Shown: in pieces, positions 43,601 through 50,904 of the stretch
Layout of the letters: every line of letters starts with the position of its first letter
Numbering within the stretch: position 1 is the stretch's first letter
Origin: Terriglobia bacterium
GTDB taxonomy: Bacteria > Acidobacteriota > Terriglobia > Bryobacterales > Bryobacteraceae
DNA: 58,932 nt
Assembly (NCBI GenBank): GCA_021324615.1
Contig: JAJPIT010000092.1
Span: 1-58,932, forward strand
Reading direction: 5' to 3'
Position numbers and translations under genes: made by a program
Notes under the pieces: model-generated
The model's database searches: none
What the model was told of the DNA's origin: nothing
What the model saw: only the letters and a program-made list of their open reading frames with translations

Positions 43601-43882
43601 CACGATTCCCGATTGAACGGCCGCGCTGAATCCGTCTTTGGTGACCTGCAAGCTATAAGGCCCGACCGGGAGGTTTGGAAGGACGTACGAGCCGTCTTCG
43701 CCGCTGGTCGTGGTGCGGACAAATCCGGTGGCCGTCTGTGTTGCTGTGATGGTGGCTCCCGGCACAACCAGATGAGTGGAGTCCTGGATGGTACCGGAAA
43801 TCTGTGAAGTCGAAACCGCCTGCCCGCGAGCCCCCGCGGCGGCGAGCCAAAGAATGAACGTGGAACGGATTATGGATCTCAC
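40622..43882 (-). CDS. TonB-dependent receptor, Oar-like
   Basis: The 1086-residue outer-membrane protein has a signal peptide, an N-terminal carboxypeptidase-regulatory-like domain (about 22-115, GTIQDSTHLVVPGATITATQ), a plug domain (about 120-240) and a long beta-barrel ending in aromatic FALKYMF. This is the family expanded in Acidobacteriota. The start is set at GTG 43882 because a near-perfect Shine-Dalgarno GGGAGGTGATCC ends two bases before it; an ATG further up lacks this. It takes up a large substrate with TonB energy. Translational coupling to a PQQ dehydrogenase suggests the imported compound is oxidised in the periplasm. Confidence 0.92.
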   Translation of the reverse strand: MRSIIRSTFILWLAAAGARGQAVSTSQISGTIQDSTHLVVPGATITATQTATGFVRTTTSGEDGSYVLPNLPVGPYSLQVTKDGFSAAVQSGIVLQVDTNPVVNFTLKAGSVTEQVVVEASAAMVETHENGVGQVIDQQRIVDLPLNGREATDLIYLSGAATPAPAGDLNTNKNYPTQTISVGGGLANAITYVMDGASNNDPFNNLNLPFPFPDALQEFKVETSAAPAQYGQHGAATVNVVTKSGTNELHGDLFEFLRNGDLNARDFFATSRDSLKRNQFGGTLGGPVVKNKMFFFAGYQGTVTRSDPPSTVSYVPTQAMLNGNFGPVTSPACNGGRQITLSSKYGFVNNTISPALFNPQALNILKHIPVSTDPCGKLVYGIINDSREHQIVGRIDDNLSARHQIYGRYFIANYNNPTPSVPSNILEDNKTAVADQSQSFALGDNYIFSPTTLAAFHGTVNRTRNLRTLPPYFSPADVGIQVASSIPGYMGLSVSGNGFSIGAGATNPGYFNSTDFQLAEDVSLIRGSHQISLGVNWIHAIMNTVNNRPTNGAFTFNGQDTGLSLADFMVGAVSGGFLQGNPDLDNDRANFIGAYAQDSWKLNRRLTVNLGLRWEPFIPEHNVNGFVEHFDPALFAAGKTSAQYVNSPPGLIYPGDPGFPGRSNTNAKMADFAPRVGLVWDPAGNGLMTIRASYGLFYDTPQLFFFTRFSNSPPWGAQINIPDPAGGLTNPWLGYPGGNPFPALNNVNKNMPFPLEGVYVNMPLNTNPPYLQQWNLSLQRQVGANLLLSATYLGNETTHLWTGREMDPAIYVPGATLSSENQHRVLYLQNPAYGQYYSTIGQLDDGGTASYNAMLITAQHRLSSHFTVLGNYTRAHCISAPETTELTGPTYVNPNNRNQDRANCDSDRRNIVNLSAIATSPHIGRGLLDHIAANWQLSAIVRYQSGNYSTVTIGVDTALSGIGGQRPNLAASDVFAPNPTPTRYLLRSAFTTPATGTLGNLGPLNILNPSMLQIDMGLVRNFPVAERQTLQFRWEVFNVPNLVNFSPPVTGLNAGSFGQILSDITASVGQSAGDPRIMQFALKYMF

Positions 43883-43884
43883 CT

Positions 43885-43896
43885 GGATCACCTCCC
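43885..43896 (-). promoter_or_regulatory. Strong ribosome binding site deciding the TonB receptor start
   Basis: GGGAGGTGATCC on the minus strand matches the 16S rRNA 3' end over its core and lies at normal spacing from GTG 43882. It selects this GTG over the longer ATG start at 43930. Confidence 0.8.
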
Positions 43897-43941
43897 GTAC
43901 GCCAAACCTCAAAGCGCGCCGAATCCGCACAAAACGCGTTC

Positions 43942-43970
43942 AGCTTGGCGTCAATGCTATCACCCAAGCT
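43942..43970. repeat. Inverted repeat in the TonB receptor leader
   Basis: AGCTTGG (43942-43948) and CCAAGCT (43964-43970) form a perfect 7-bp inverted repeat around a 15-base loop, in the probable 5' leader of the TonB receptor transcript. It may be a leader hairpin or an operator. Confidence 0.4.
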
Positions 43971-43989
43971 TCAGCGGACCAATAGAGTA

Positions 43990-44005
43990 ACGGTGCTGCT
44001 ACGGT
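43990..44005. promoter_or_regulatory. ACGGT-N6-ACGGT element (site 1)
   Basis: Two ACGGT half-sites start 11 bases apart around GCTGCT, followed by AAAG. Site 2, 68 bases away, has the same core with C for G in both half-sites. It sits between the divergent TonB receptor and citryl-CoA-lyase-like genes. Confidence 0.5.
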
Positions 44006-44057
44006 AAAGAGGCGCCGGCGGGGCGGCGCTTCCGGCGGCTGCTGTTTCCGGCGTTTT

Positions 44058-44073
44058 ACCGTGCTGCTACCGT
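44058..44073. promoter_or_regulatory. ACCGT-N6-ACCGT element (site 2)
   Basis: Two ACCGT half-sites start 11 bases apart around the same GCTGCT core as site 1, preceded by TTTT. It lies 57 bases before the ATG of the citryl-CoA-lyase-like gene. Confidence 0.5.
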
Positions 44074-44129
44074 ATCCGGAGCGCGAATCGGTTTGCCCGG
44101 CCCGGCGGCTCCTTCATAATGGGCATGAC

Positions 44130-44897
44130 ATGGAACCTTGGCGGACTGCAATTGCGACGTCGGACGAGACTGGCATGTGGGTTCGCGGCTACGAAATCGC
44201 GGAGCTGATGCAGAAAGCCAGCTTTACCGAAATGGTCTTCCTGCTGCACCGGGGCCGGCTGCCCAACGGCGCCGAAAAGAAGCTCCTGGACGCGATTCTG
44301 ATCGCGGTGGCCGATCATGGAGCGGGCGCGCCGTCTTGCGCCGCCGCGCGTCTGGCCGCTTCGGGAAACCGGCAGTCGCTCTCGGCGGCGGTCGCGGCCG
44401 GACTGCTGGCGATCGGCGATGAGCACGGCGGCGCGGGCTCGGCGTGCATGGAGATGATCGCGTCGGGTTTGCGATTGGCGCGGAAGGAATCCATCACGAT
44501 CTTGGAGGCCGCGCAGCGGACGGTCGCCGAGGCGAAAGCGGCGGGAAGAAGGCTGCCGGGCCTGGGGCATCGCGTTCATAAGATCGACCCGCGAACCGAG
44601 GTGCTGTTTTCCCTGGCCAACGCGGAGGGCGTGGCGGGCGATGGAATCCGCTTCATGCGGGCCGTGGAGTCCGCGGCGGAGCAGGCGATCAAGCCTCTGC
44701 CGCTGAATATCGACGGGGCCCTGGCCGCGGTGCTGCACGACCTGGGGTTCGCGCCGGCCTTTGGAAAGCTGGTGTTCATTGCCGGAAGAGCGGCGGGATT
44801 GACGGCGGAAGTCGCCGAAGAGTACGAGCGGGAAAAGGCCATGCGCATCCGCATTCCCGTGGAATACGACGGGGTTCCGCCCCGGCGCATGGAGTGA
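44130..44897 (+). CDS. Citryl-CoA lyase-like short citrate synthase
   Basis: The 255-residue protein is a shortened citrate-synthase fold, the size of citryl-CoA lyases. Candidate catalytic residues are H63 in ADHGAGAPS, H147 in GLGHRVHKIDPR and D195 in NIDGALAAVLHDLG. The likely reaction is reversible cleavage of a citryl-CoA-type thioester to an acyl-CoA and an oxo-acid. The start ATG at 44130 is preferred over an upstream ATG at 44061 that falls inside the site-2 operator. The acylating aldehyde dehydrogenase follows after 7 bases. The physiological substrate is unknown. Confidence 0.82.
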   Translation: MEPWRTAIATSDETGMWVRGYEIAELMQKASFTEMVFLLHRGRLPNGAEKKLLDAILIAVADHGAGAPSCAAARLAASGNRQSLSAAVAAGLLAIGDEHGGAGSACMEMIASGLRLARKESITILEAAQRTVAEAKAAGRRLPGLGHRVHKIDPRTEVLFSLANAEGVAGDGIRFMRAVESAAEQAIKPLPLNIDGALAAVLHDLGFAPAFGKLVFIAGRAAGLTAEVAEEYEREKAMRIRIPVEYDGVPPRRME

Positions 44898-44904
44898 AAT
44901 CGCT

Positions 44905-46308
44905 ATGGCAAGAGAGATCACTGAGCAGGAGAAAACTTTGGCGCAGGAGCTGCTGCGCCGGGCGCAAGAAGCGATGCGCCAAATCTCGGATTACGATCAG
45001 GAGCGGGTGGACCGGCTGTGCCGCGCCATCGGCTGGGCGACCGCCAATGAAACCGCGGCCGGCCGCCTGGCAGCGATGAGCGTGGAGGAAAGCGGGATGG
45101 GCAGCCCCGAGCCCGGCCGCCGCTTCAAAATTCTTGGCGTCCTGCGGGACGCGCTGCGGCAGAAAAGCATGGGCGTCATCGAGGAGATTCCCGAGAAAGG
45201 AATCGTCAAATACGCCAAGCCGGCCGGCGTGATCGCGGCCTTGATCCCGGTGACCAATCCCTACGTGACGCCGGCCGGCATTGCAATCTACGCGATCAAA
45301 TGCAAAGACGCGGTTGTGTTTTCGCCGCATCCGGCGAGCCGGAAAACGACCAACGAGGCGGTTCGCATCATGCGCGCCGCGGTGAAAAAGCTGGGTTGCC
45401 CGGAGGACGTCTTTCAATGCGTCGAGCGGCCGAGCATTCCTCTAGCCCAGGAGCTGATGAGTCTCTGCGATCTGACCATCGCCACCGGAGGGCAGCAGAT
45501 GGTCCGGGCGGCTTACAGTTCCGGCAAACCGGCCTTCGGAGTCGGCGCCGGCAACGCGACCATGGTGATCGATGAAACCGCGGACGTCCGGGACGCGGCA
45601 CGAACCGTGCGCATCAGCAAGACGAACGACAATGGCTCGGGCTGCTCGGCCGACGGCAACGCGCTGGTGGACGAATCGATTTACGAAGCGTTTCTTGAGG
45701 AGTTGCAGCGCGAAGGCGGCTATTTGGTAAACGATGAGGAAAAGCGGCTGCTGCGCGCCGCCTATTGGGATCCAGAAGGCCGCCGCACGCCGGAAACGAT
45801 TGCCCGGCCGGCGGCTCGCGTGGCCGAGCTGGCCGGATTTCAAATTCCGCCCGACAAAACCTTTCTGGTGGTGCGGGAGGACAAAATCGGCAGGCAGCAC
45901 CTGTTCTCCACCGAAAAGCTGGGGCCGGTGCTGGCGGTTTTCAAGTACAGCAACGGATTCGACCACGCGCTGGAAATGGTGCGCCAGATCTTCGAAGTCG
46001 GAGGCAAGGGCCACTCCTGCGGGATTTACTCGTTCGACGACGAGCACATCCACCGGCTGGCGCTGGCGGCGCCGGTAAGCCGGATCATGGTGCGCCAGCC
46101 GCAATCGAAGTCGAACGCGGGCAATTTTCACAACGGAATGCCGATGACGTCGAGCATGGGGTGCGGGTTTTGGGGCGGGAACATCACCAACGAGAACATT
46201 CATTTGAAGCACTATATGAACGTCACCTGGGTCAGCCGGCCCATTGCGGAGGACCGTCCTTCGGAACAGGAACTGTACGGCGAGTTTTACAACAGCGAGA
46301 TTTTTTAG
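44905..46308 (+). CDS. Acylating aldehyde dehydrogenase (SauS-like)
   Basis: The 467-residue enzyme belongs to the CoA-acylating aldehyde dehydrogenases. The nucleophile is C247 in NDNGSGCSADGN, and the ALIPVTNPYVTPAG segment and the GVGAGNATMVID cofactor loop are typical. The closest pattern I know is acetaldehyde or sulfoacetaldehyde dehydrogenase (SauS-like). It would interconvert an aldehyde with NAD(P) and CoA to acyl-CoA. It follows the citryl-CoA-lyase-like gene and is convergent with the TolB/TPR gene. No sulfoacetate-specific partner is seen, so a sulfonate role is not claimed. Confidence 0.85.
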   Translation: MAREITEQEKTLAQELLRRAQEAMRQISDYDQERVDRLCRAIGWATANETAAGRLAAMSVEESGMGSPEPGRRFKILGVLRDALRQKSMGVIEEIPEKGIVKYAKPAGVIAALIPVTNPYVTPAGIAIYAIKCKDAVVFSPHPASRKTTNEAVRIMRAAVKKLGCPEDVFQCVERPSIPLAQELMSLCDLTIATGGQQMVRAAYSSGKPAFGVGAGNATMVIDETADVRDAARTVRISKTNDNGSGCSADGNALVDESIYEAFLEELQREGGYLVNDEEKRLLRAAYWDPEGRRTPETIARPAARVAELAGFQIPPDKTFLVVREDKIGRQHLFSTEKLGPVLAVFKYSNGFDHALEMVRQIFEVGGKGHSCGIYSFDDEHIHRLALAAPVSRIMVRQPQSKSNAGNFHNGMPMTSSMGCGFWGGNITNENIHLKHYMNVTWVSRPIAEDRPSEQELYGEFYNSEIF

Positions 46309-46338
46309 AGGGGCGGAAAAGGGGGCTCCGGCGCGCGC

Positions 46339-48120
46339 CTAACTCACGCCGAGGTGGCTGGACAAGGCGTGAAAGCGCGGATCGCGCTTGAGCGGATCAA
46401 AGCGCGGATCGACCTGCAAGGAAATCAGCTCAAAACAGCGGTCTTGAAACGCTTTTTCCAGCCATTTGAATCCTTCCTCGCTTTCTCCCAGCGCGAAGTG
46501 GACGGAGGCCAGCTCAAACGGGGAGACATAGCGCCGGGCGGCGAGGCTGTGAAGATCGTCGAGAATCTGGCGCGCCGCCTCCTTGTTTCCGGACATCGCC
46601 AGCGCGCTGCTGAGCCCGCCCTGCATGCGCGGAGTTTGCGGAGCCAGGTGGATGGCGCGCTGGAAGGCGGCGATGGCTTCGTCAAAATCGCGCATCTCCA
46701 GTTGAACCAGGCCGAGCGTCCAGTAGGTTGCGGCGAAGTGGGGATGCTGTTCGATGGTGTGATCGCACTGCTCCAGAGCGGCTTCGAAATCGCGCTTGAA
46801 ATAGTGGATCATCGCCAGATCGCGCGCGATGATGGAGGAAACCGGGTCCAGCGCGGCGGCCAGTTGCATCTCTTCGAGGGCCTCGTCGAGCCGGGCCAGA
46901 GGCGCCAGGCACGACATTCCGTACCAATGATGCGCGGTGGCGTAGCGCGGATTGAGCGAGATGGCGCGCTGAAATTCCCGCTCCGCTCCGGCCCAGTCCC
47001 AATCCTGGGTGGATTTGACGTGGGCCAGCGAACAATGGGCCTCGGCGGAGCTGTCGTCGAGCAGCACCGCCCAGGCGGCGTTGGAGGCGGCCTTGGTCCA
47101 GACCTCGGCCGGCGCGAGCACGCCGTAATGGCCCAGCAGGCTGTAGACGTCGGCCAGGCCGGAGTAGGCGTTGGCGTACTGCGGATCCTCAGCGATGGTC
47201 TGTTCAAACAGGTGCACCGCCCGATGCAGCCCCTGCTCGGTGCGTTGATTCATCAGATGGCGGCCTTGCAGGTAGAGATTGTAAGCCGCGATGTTTTCGG
47301 TGGGCCGGCGGGCGCGGAGCCCATGGCCGGTGTCGAGCAGGCCGGCCTGAATGCGTTCGCGAACCGCCTGGGCGATCGCTTCCTGATCGGCGACGGTGTT
47401 TGCGGCGGCGCTGTTGAAGGACTCTGACCAGAGATAGCAGCCGCTGGAAGAATCGATGAGCTGGGCCAGGACGCGACGGGCGCCGCCGGAGGTGCGGACG
47501 CTTCCGGCCAGCACCAGCGCGGCATTTAAGCGCAGGGCGGCGTCGCGCGCTTCGTGGTCGTAATCGGCCGGGGCGGCCTGATCGGAGGCGACCACCCGGA
47601 GGGCTTCGACTTTCGCCAGGGCGTGTACAATTTCGCGGCTGAGGCCGCGGCAGAAATACTCCTGATCGCCGGCCGCGCTATCGTCGGAAAAGGGCAGCAC
47701 GAGAATGGTGTTGCGGCTCGCCAGAGCGGCGGCCACCGAGCGGCGCGGCGGCGCCGGATGCGCCGGCCTGAAAGTGGGGGCGTAGCCGCCCTTCGGCAGG
47801 TCGATGATCAGCGGGTCTGCCTGGCCTTCCTCGCGGTAATAGCGCGCCAGGCGGGCGCGGAGCCTTCGGGCCTGGACGCGGACGATGGGGTCATTCCGCG
47901 GGTCAAAGCTGGACTCCTTGCCGAACACTTCAACCCCGACCAGGAATTCCTTGAGCTGCTCGCCGCGGCCGGCCAGCGTTTCCCGGACCACAAAATCGAG
48001 AAAGCGCTTCAGGCGCTCGACCGGCTGAAATGCCTTGCTGGCAAGGATGCGCGAGAGCTGCTGTTGAATTTTCTCCTCGGATTCCTTGGTTGCCGCGAGC
48101 GTGGCGGCCCGGCTGTTCAT
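46339..48120 (-). CDS. TolB/FlgO-like and TPR regulator-type protein
   Basis: The 593-residue protein has an N-terminal module of about 110 residues with RFLDFVVRETLAGRGEQLKE and FDPRNDPIVRVQARRLRARL. That block is common in Acidobacteriota and its role is not established. A TolB/FlgO-like domain follows (about 135-260, ILVLPFSDDSAAGDQEYFCRGL), then at least six TPR units (about 275-590). Similar proteins are labelled adenylate-cyclase-like or CadC-like regulators, but I see no cyclase domain. It is divergent from the ThDP enzyme gene with a palindromic element between them, so it may control both neighbouring gene sets. Confidence 0.8.
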   Translation of the reverse strand: MNSRAATLAATKESEEKIQQQLSRILASKAFQPVERLKRFLDFVVRETLAGRGEQLKEFLVGVEVFGKESSFDPRNDPIVRVQARRLRARLARYYREEGQADPLIIDLPKGGYAPTFRPAHPAPPRRSVAAALASRNTILVLPFSDDSAAGDQEYFCRGLSREIVHALAKVEALRVVASDQAAPADYDHEARDAALRLNAALVLAGSVRTSGGARRVLAQLIDSSSGCYLWSESFNSAAANTVADQEAIAQAVRERIQAGLLDTGHGLRARRPTENIAAYNLYLQGRHLMNQRTEQGLHRAVHLFEQTIAEDPQYANAYSGLADVYSLLGHYGVLAPAEVWTKAASNAAWAVLLDDSSAEAHCSLAHVKSTQDWDWAGAEREFQRAISLNPRYATAHHWYGMSCLAPLARLDEALEEMQLAAALDPVSSIIARDLAMIHYFKRDFEAALEQCDHTIEQHPHFAATYWTLGLVQLEMRDFDEAIAAFQRAIHLAPQTPRMQGGLSSALAMSGNKEAARQILDDLHSLAARRYVSPFELASVHFALGESEEGFKWLEKAFQDRCFELISLQVDPRFDPLKRDPRFHALSSHLGVS

Positions 48121-48186
48121 ACCTATTGTTGATCTTAAGGCAGCGCTGACGTTTTTGGCGCCGCCGCGGGGCGCGGTTCCGGATTT

Positions 48187-48202
48187 ACGGTATCGGCACC
48201 GT
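48187..48202. promoter_or_regulatory. ACGGT-N6-ACCGT palindrome (site 3)
   Basis: Half-sites ACGGT and ACCGT start 11 bases apart within TTTACGGT-N6-ACCGTTAA, the same period as sites 1 and 2. A further lone ACGGTAAAG is at 48249-48257, close to the ThDP gene start. It lies between the TolB/TPR and ThDP genes. Confidence 0.5.
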
Positions 48203-48278
48203 TAAGTTCTTGCCCCTGCGGGTGCGAAACCGCTAGTATCGCGGAGGGACGGTAAAGTGTGCCGCCCGGGGAGGGAGC

Positions 48279-50051
48279 ATGTTGACAGACGCGGCCGCAT
48301 TGGTCCGCGACAAGAGCCGTCAACGCCCAAAGCGGATCGCCGCGTACCTGCTGGTGGAGTATCTGGAGCGGCTGGGAGTGGACACCATTTTCGGTCTGTG
48401 CGGGCATACCGTCATCGCGTTTTTGGATGCGCTGGGAAAGAGCCGGATCCGGTTTATCTCGACGCGCCATGAACAGGTCGCCGCGCACGCCGCCGACGGA
48501 TACGCGCGGGCATCGGGGAAGCCGGGCGTTCTGCTGACGCATCTGGGGCCGGGACTGACCAACGCAACCACCGGGGTGGCCAACGCCGCGCTCGATTCGA
48601 TTCCCATGGTGGTGATCGCCGGCGATGTTCCGTCGCACTACTACGGGCGGCATCCGCATCAGGAGGTCAATCTCCACCTGGACGCGGACCAGTTTGAAAT
48701 TTATCGTCCTTTTTGCAAGCGGATTTATCGCGTCGACCGGGTCGAAGACCTGCCGCGGATCGTGGAGCGCGCCTTTCACTTATCCCAATCGGGGCGTCCT
48801 GGTCCGGTGCTGGTGGATGTCCCCATGGACATTTTTTCGGCCGATTTGGATGTGGGTGCATTTGCCGCGCCCCCGCCGGCGATGGCCCGCCCGGCGATGA
48901 GTGCGGAGACCGCGGCGGCCATCGTCAAAATTCTGGCGGAGGCGAAAAATCCGGTCTTGTACGCGGGCGGCGGCGTGCTGGCGGCAGGGGCCAGCGCGGA
49001 GCTTGCGGCGCTGGCCGAGCGGATGGAGATTCCGGTGGCGCACACGCTGATGGGAAAGGGCTGCCTGCGCGAGGATCATCCGCTGCTGCTCGGCATGACC
49101 GGCTTCTGGGGCACGCCGGTAGCCAACGAAAAGTGCCGCGAGGCGGACGTCATCGTGGCCGTCGGGACGCGGCTGGCGGAGGCCAATTCGAGCTCCTGGT
49201 ATCGCGACGTGACCTTCTCGATCCCGCCCACGAGGCTGATCCATATCGATATCGACGAGGCGGAGATCGGGCGGAATTATCCCACCGAGCTGGGCGTGAT
49301 CGCTGACGCCAAGCTGGCGCTGCGGGCCCTGGCGGAAGCGGCGCGCGATCTGCCGCGGCGTGAGGCCGGGTGGCTGCGCCAGGAAATCGCGCGGAGCCGG
49401 GCGGCATTCGCGGCGAACTGGTCGAGTGAGTGGACTTCGGATCAATACCCGCTGCGGCCCGAGCGTATTTTGAGCGAACTGAAGAAAGCGGTGCCGGAAG
49501 ACACCTTCATTGTGACCGACGTTGGCTGGAACAAGAACGGCGTGGGCCAGCAGTATCCGATCGCCGTTCCGGGCACCTTTATTACTCCCAGCGGGCTGGC
49601 GACCATGGGTTTTGGCGCGGCCGCGGTGCTCGGAGTGAAGCGGGCGCGGCCGGATCGGGCGGCCGTGGCGCTAATCGGCGACGGCGGCTTTGGAGCGAGC
49701 AATCCGCTGGTGGTGGCGACGGCCATGGAAGCGGGTCTTGCCGTGATCTGGGTAGTGATGGACAACGCCGGCTTCGGCACCATCGCCGGCCTGACCAAGC
49801 AGCACTACGATTGGGATTTCGGGTGCATGTTCCTGCGCGATGGCGAGCCCTACCGGATCGATTACGCGGCGATGGCCCGCGCCTGCGGCGCCAATGGCGT
49901 CCTGATTGGCTCGGCGGGAGAACTGGGGCCGGCCTTGAAGGACGCGCTGGCCTCGGCGGTTCCCACCGTGATTCAGGTTCCGATGGAAAACGCGCCCACG
50001 CCGACGCCGGGATGCTGGAACATTAACGACATTTATCGAAAAGGTGAGTGA
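48279..50051 (+). CDS. ThDP-dependent enzyme, acetolactate synthase-like
   Basis: The 590-residue enzyme has the three domains of the acetolactate synthase/decarboxylase family. The N-terminal Pyr domain carries the catalytic Glu in RHEQVAAHAADGYAR. The middle domain has FAD/NAD-like strands, and the PP domain has the cofactor motif IGDGGFG...MDNAGFG. The substrate is not the acetolactate one for certain, and no small subunit gene is near. It may act as a decarboxylase or carboligase on 2-oxo acids. A GGGGAGGGAGC ribosome site precedes the ATG. ThuA, MFS and cytochrome genes follow closely, making a four-gene operon. Confidence 0.88.
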   Translation: MLTDAAALVRDKSRQRPKRIAAYLLVEYLERLGVDTIFGLCGHTVIAFLDALGKSRIRFISTRHEQVAAHAADGYARASGKPGVLLTHLGPGLTNATTGVANAALDSIPMVVIAGDVPSHYYGRHPHQEVNLHLDADQFEIYRPFCKRIYRVDRVEDLPRIVERAFHLSQSGRPGPVLVDVPMDIFSADLDVGAFAAPPPAMARPAMSAETAAAIVKILAEAKNPVLYAGGGVLAAGASAELAALAERMEIPVAHTLMGKGCLREDHPLLLGMTGFWGTPVANEKCREADVIVAVGTRLAEANSSSWYRDVTFSIPPTRLIHIDIDEAEIGRNYPTELGVIADAKLALRALAEAARDLPRREAGWLRQEIARSRAAFAANWSSEWTSDQYPLRPERILSELKKAVPEDTFIVTDVGWNKNGVGQQYPIAVPGTFITPSGLATMGFGAAAVLGVKRARPDRAAVALIGDGGFGASNPLVVATAMEAGLAVIWVVMDNAGFGTIAGLTKQHYDWDFGCMFLRDGEPYRIDYAAMARACGANGVLIGSAGELGPALKDALASAVPTVIQVPMENAPTPTPGCWNINDIYRKGE

Positions 50052-50052
50052 T

Positions 50053-50904
50053 ATGCGTGTTGCCATCGGTCTGCTGATTTCGGTTGCCCTGCTGGCGCAG
50101 CCGCCGCAGGCGTACCGGCGGGCCGGCTCCGGCCGCAAGCAGGTTTTGATCTGGTGCGATATGACCGGCGGCGGCGCTTATCACGAATCGGTCTCGCACG
50201 CCATGGCGGTGATTGAACATCTGGGGCGCGAATCCGGGCTTTACGACGCCTATATCCGCACCGATTCGCAGTTCATCACCAAGCAAAATCTTACGGTGAA
50301 GGCCGACGGCCGGGATTGGCGTGTGGGAAAGAACCTGAACTCCTTCGATGCGATTTTCTTCTACGGCATGCGCGAGATTCCGTTGACCGATCAGCAAAAG
50401 GCCGACTTGCTGAGCTTTGTCCGGGATGACGGCAAAGGCTTCGTGGCGGCGCACACCGCCGATACCGCGTTTATGGAATGGCCGGATTTTGGAGAAATGC
50501 TGGGGGCGCGCTTTGATGGTCATCCGTGGGGGATCATCGAGGCGCCCATCCTCGTGGAAGATCCGAATTTTCCGGCGATGAAGGCGTTTCCGCCGGTTTT
50601 TCCCATCCGCGATGAAATTTATCAGGCCAAGGATTTTTCCCGCGACAAGATCCGGGTACTGCTTCGTCTGGACACCAGCAAGGTGGATCTGAACCACGCC
50701 GGCGTGCACCGCCGGGACAGCGATTTTCCCCAGGCGTGGGCCAAGATGTACGGCAAAGGACGGGTCTTCTTTTGCGCCTTCGGGCATGAAACCGCTCTGT
50801 GGGACCAGCCGGCGATTCAAACCATGTGGCTGGAAGCGCTCAAGTGGTCGCTGGGGTTGAGCGACGCCGATGTGACGCCGCGGCCCATGCCGGGTGCGCG
50901 GTGA
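50053..50904 (+). CDS. ThuA-like exported protein
   Basis: The 283-residue product has a signal peptide (MRVAIGLLISVALLAQP) and a ThuA domain, a class I GATase-like fold lacking the usual catalytic triad. Family motifs are RKQVLIWCDMTGG near the start, GKGFVAAHTADTAF in the middle and FFCAFGHETALWD near the end. ThuA proteins are tied to disaccharide and 3-keto-sugar metabolism; the DUF1080 gene 2 kb downstream fits that theme. The ATG at 50053 begins two bases after the ThDP stop. The MFS gene overlaps its stop as GTGA. Confidence 0.85.
   Translation: MRVAIGLLISVALLAQPPQAYRRAGSGRKQVLIWCDMTGGGAYHESVSHAMAVIEHLGRESGLYDAYIRTDSQFITKQNLTVKADGRDWRVGKNLNSFDAIFFYGMREIPLTDQQKADLLSFVRDDGKGFVAAHTADTAFMEWPDFGEMLGARFDGHPWGIIEAPILVEDPNFPAMKAFPPVFPIRDEIYQAKDFSRDKIRVLLRLDTSKVDLNHAGVHRRDSDFPQAWAKMYGKGRVFFCAFGHETALWDQPAIQTMWLEALKWSLGLSDADVTPRPMPGAR

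Noticed and set aside
41777-43807. Plus-strand open frame of 676 codons opposite the TonB receptor gene
   Set aside because: It lies wholly inside a clear receptor gene and has no family features.
44905-50051. Sulfoacetaldehyde (taurine/sulfoacetate) pathway
   Set aside because: The dehydrogenase is SauS-like, but the ThDP enzyme lacks the look of Xsc and no sulfonate transporter or phosphotransacetylase is present.
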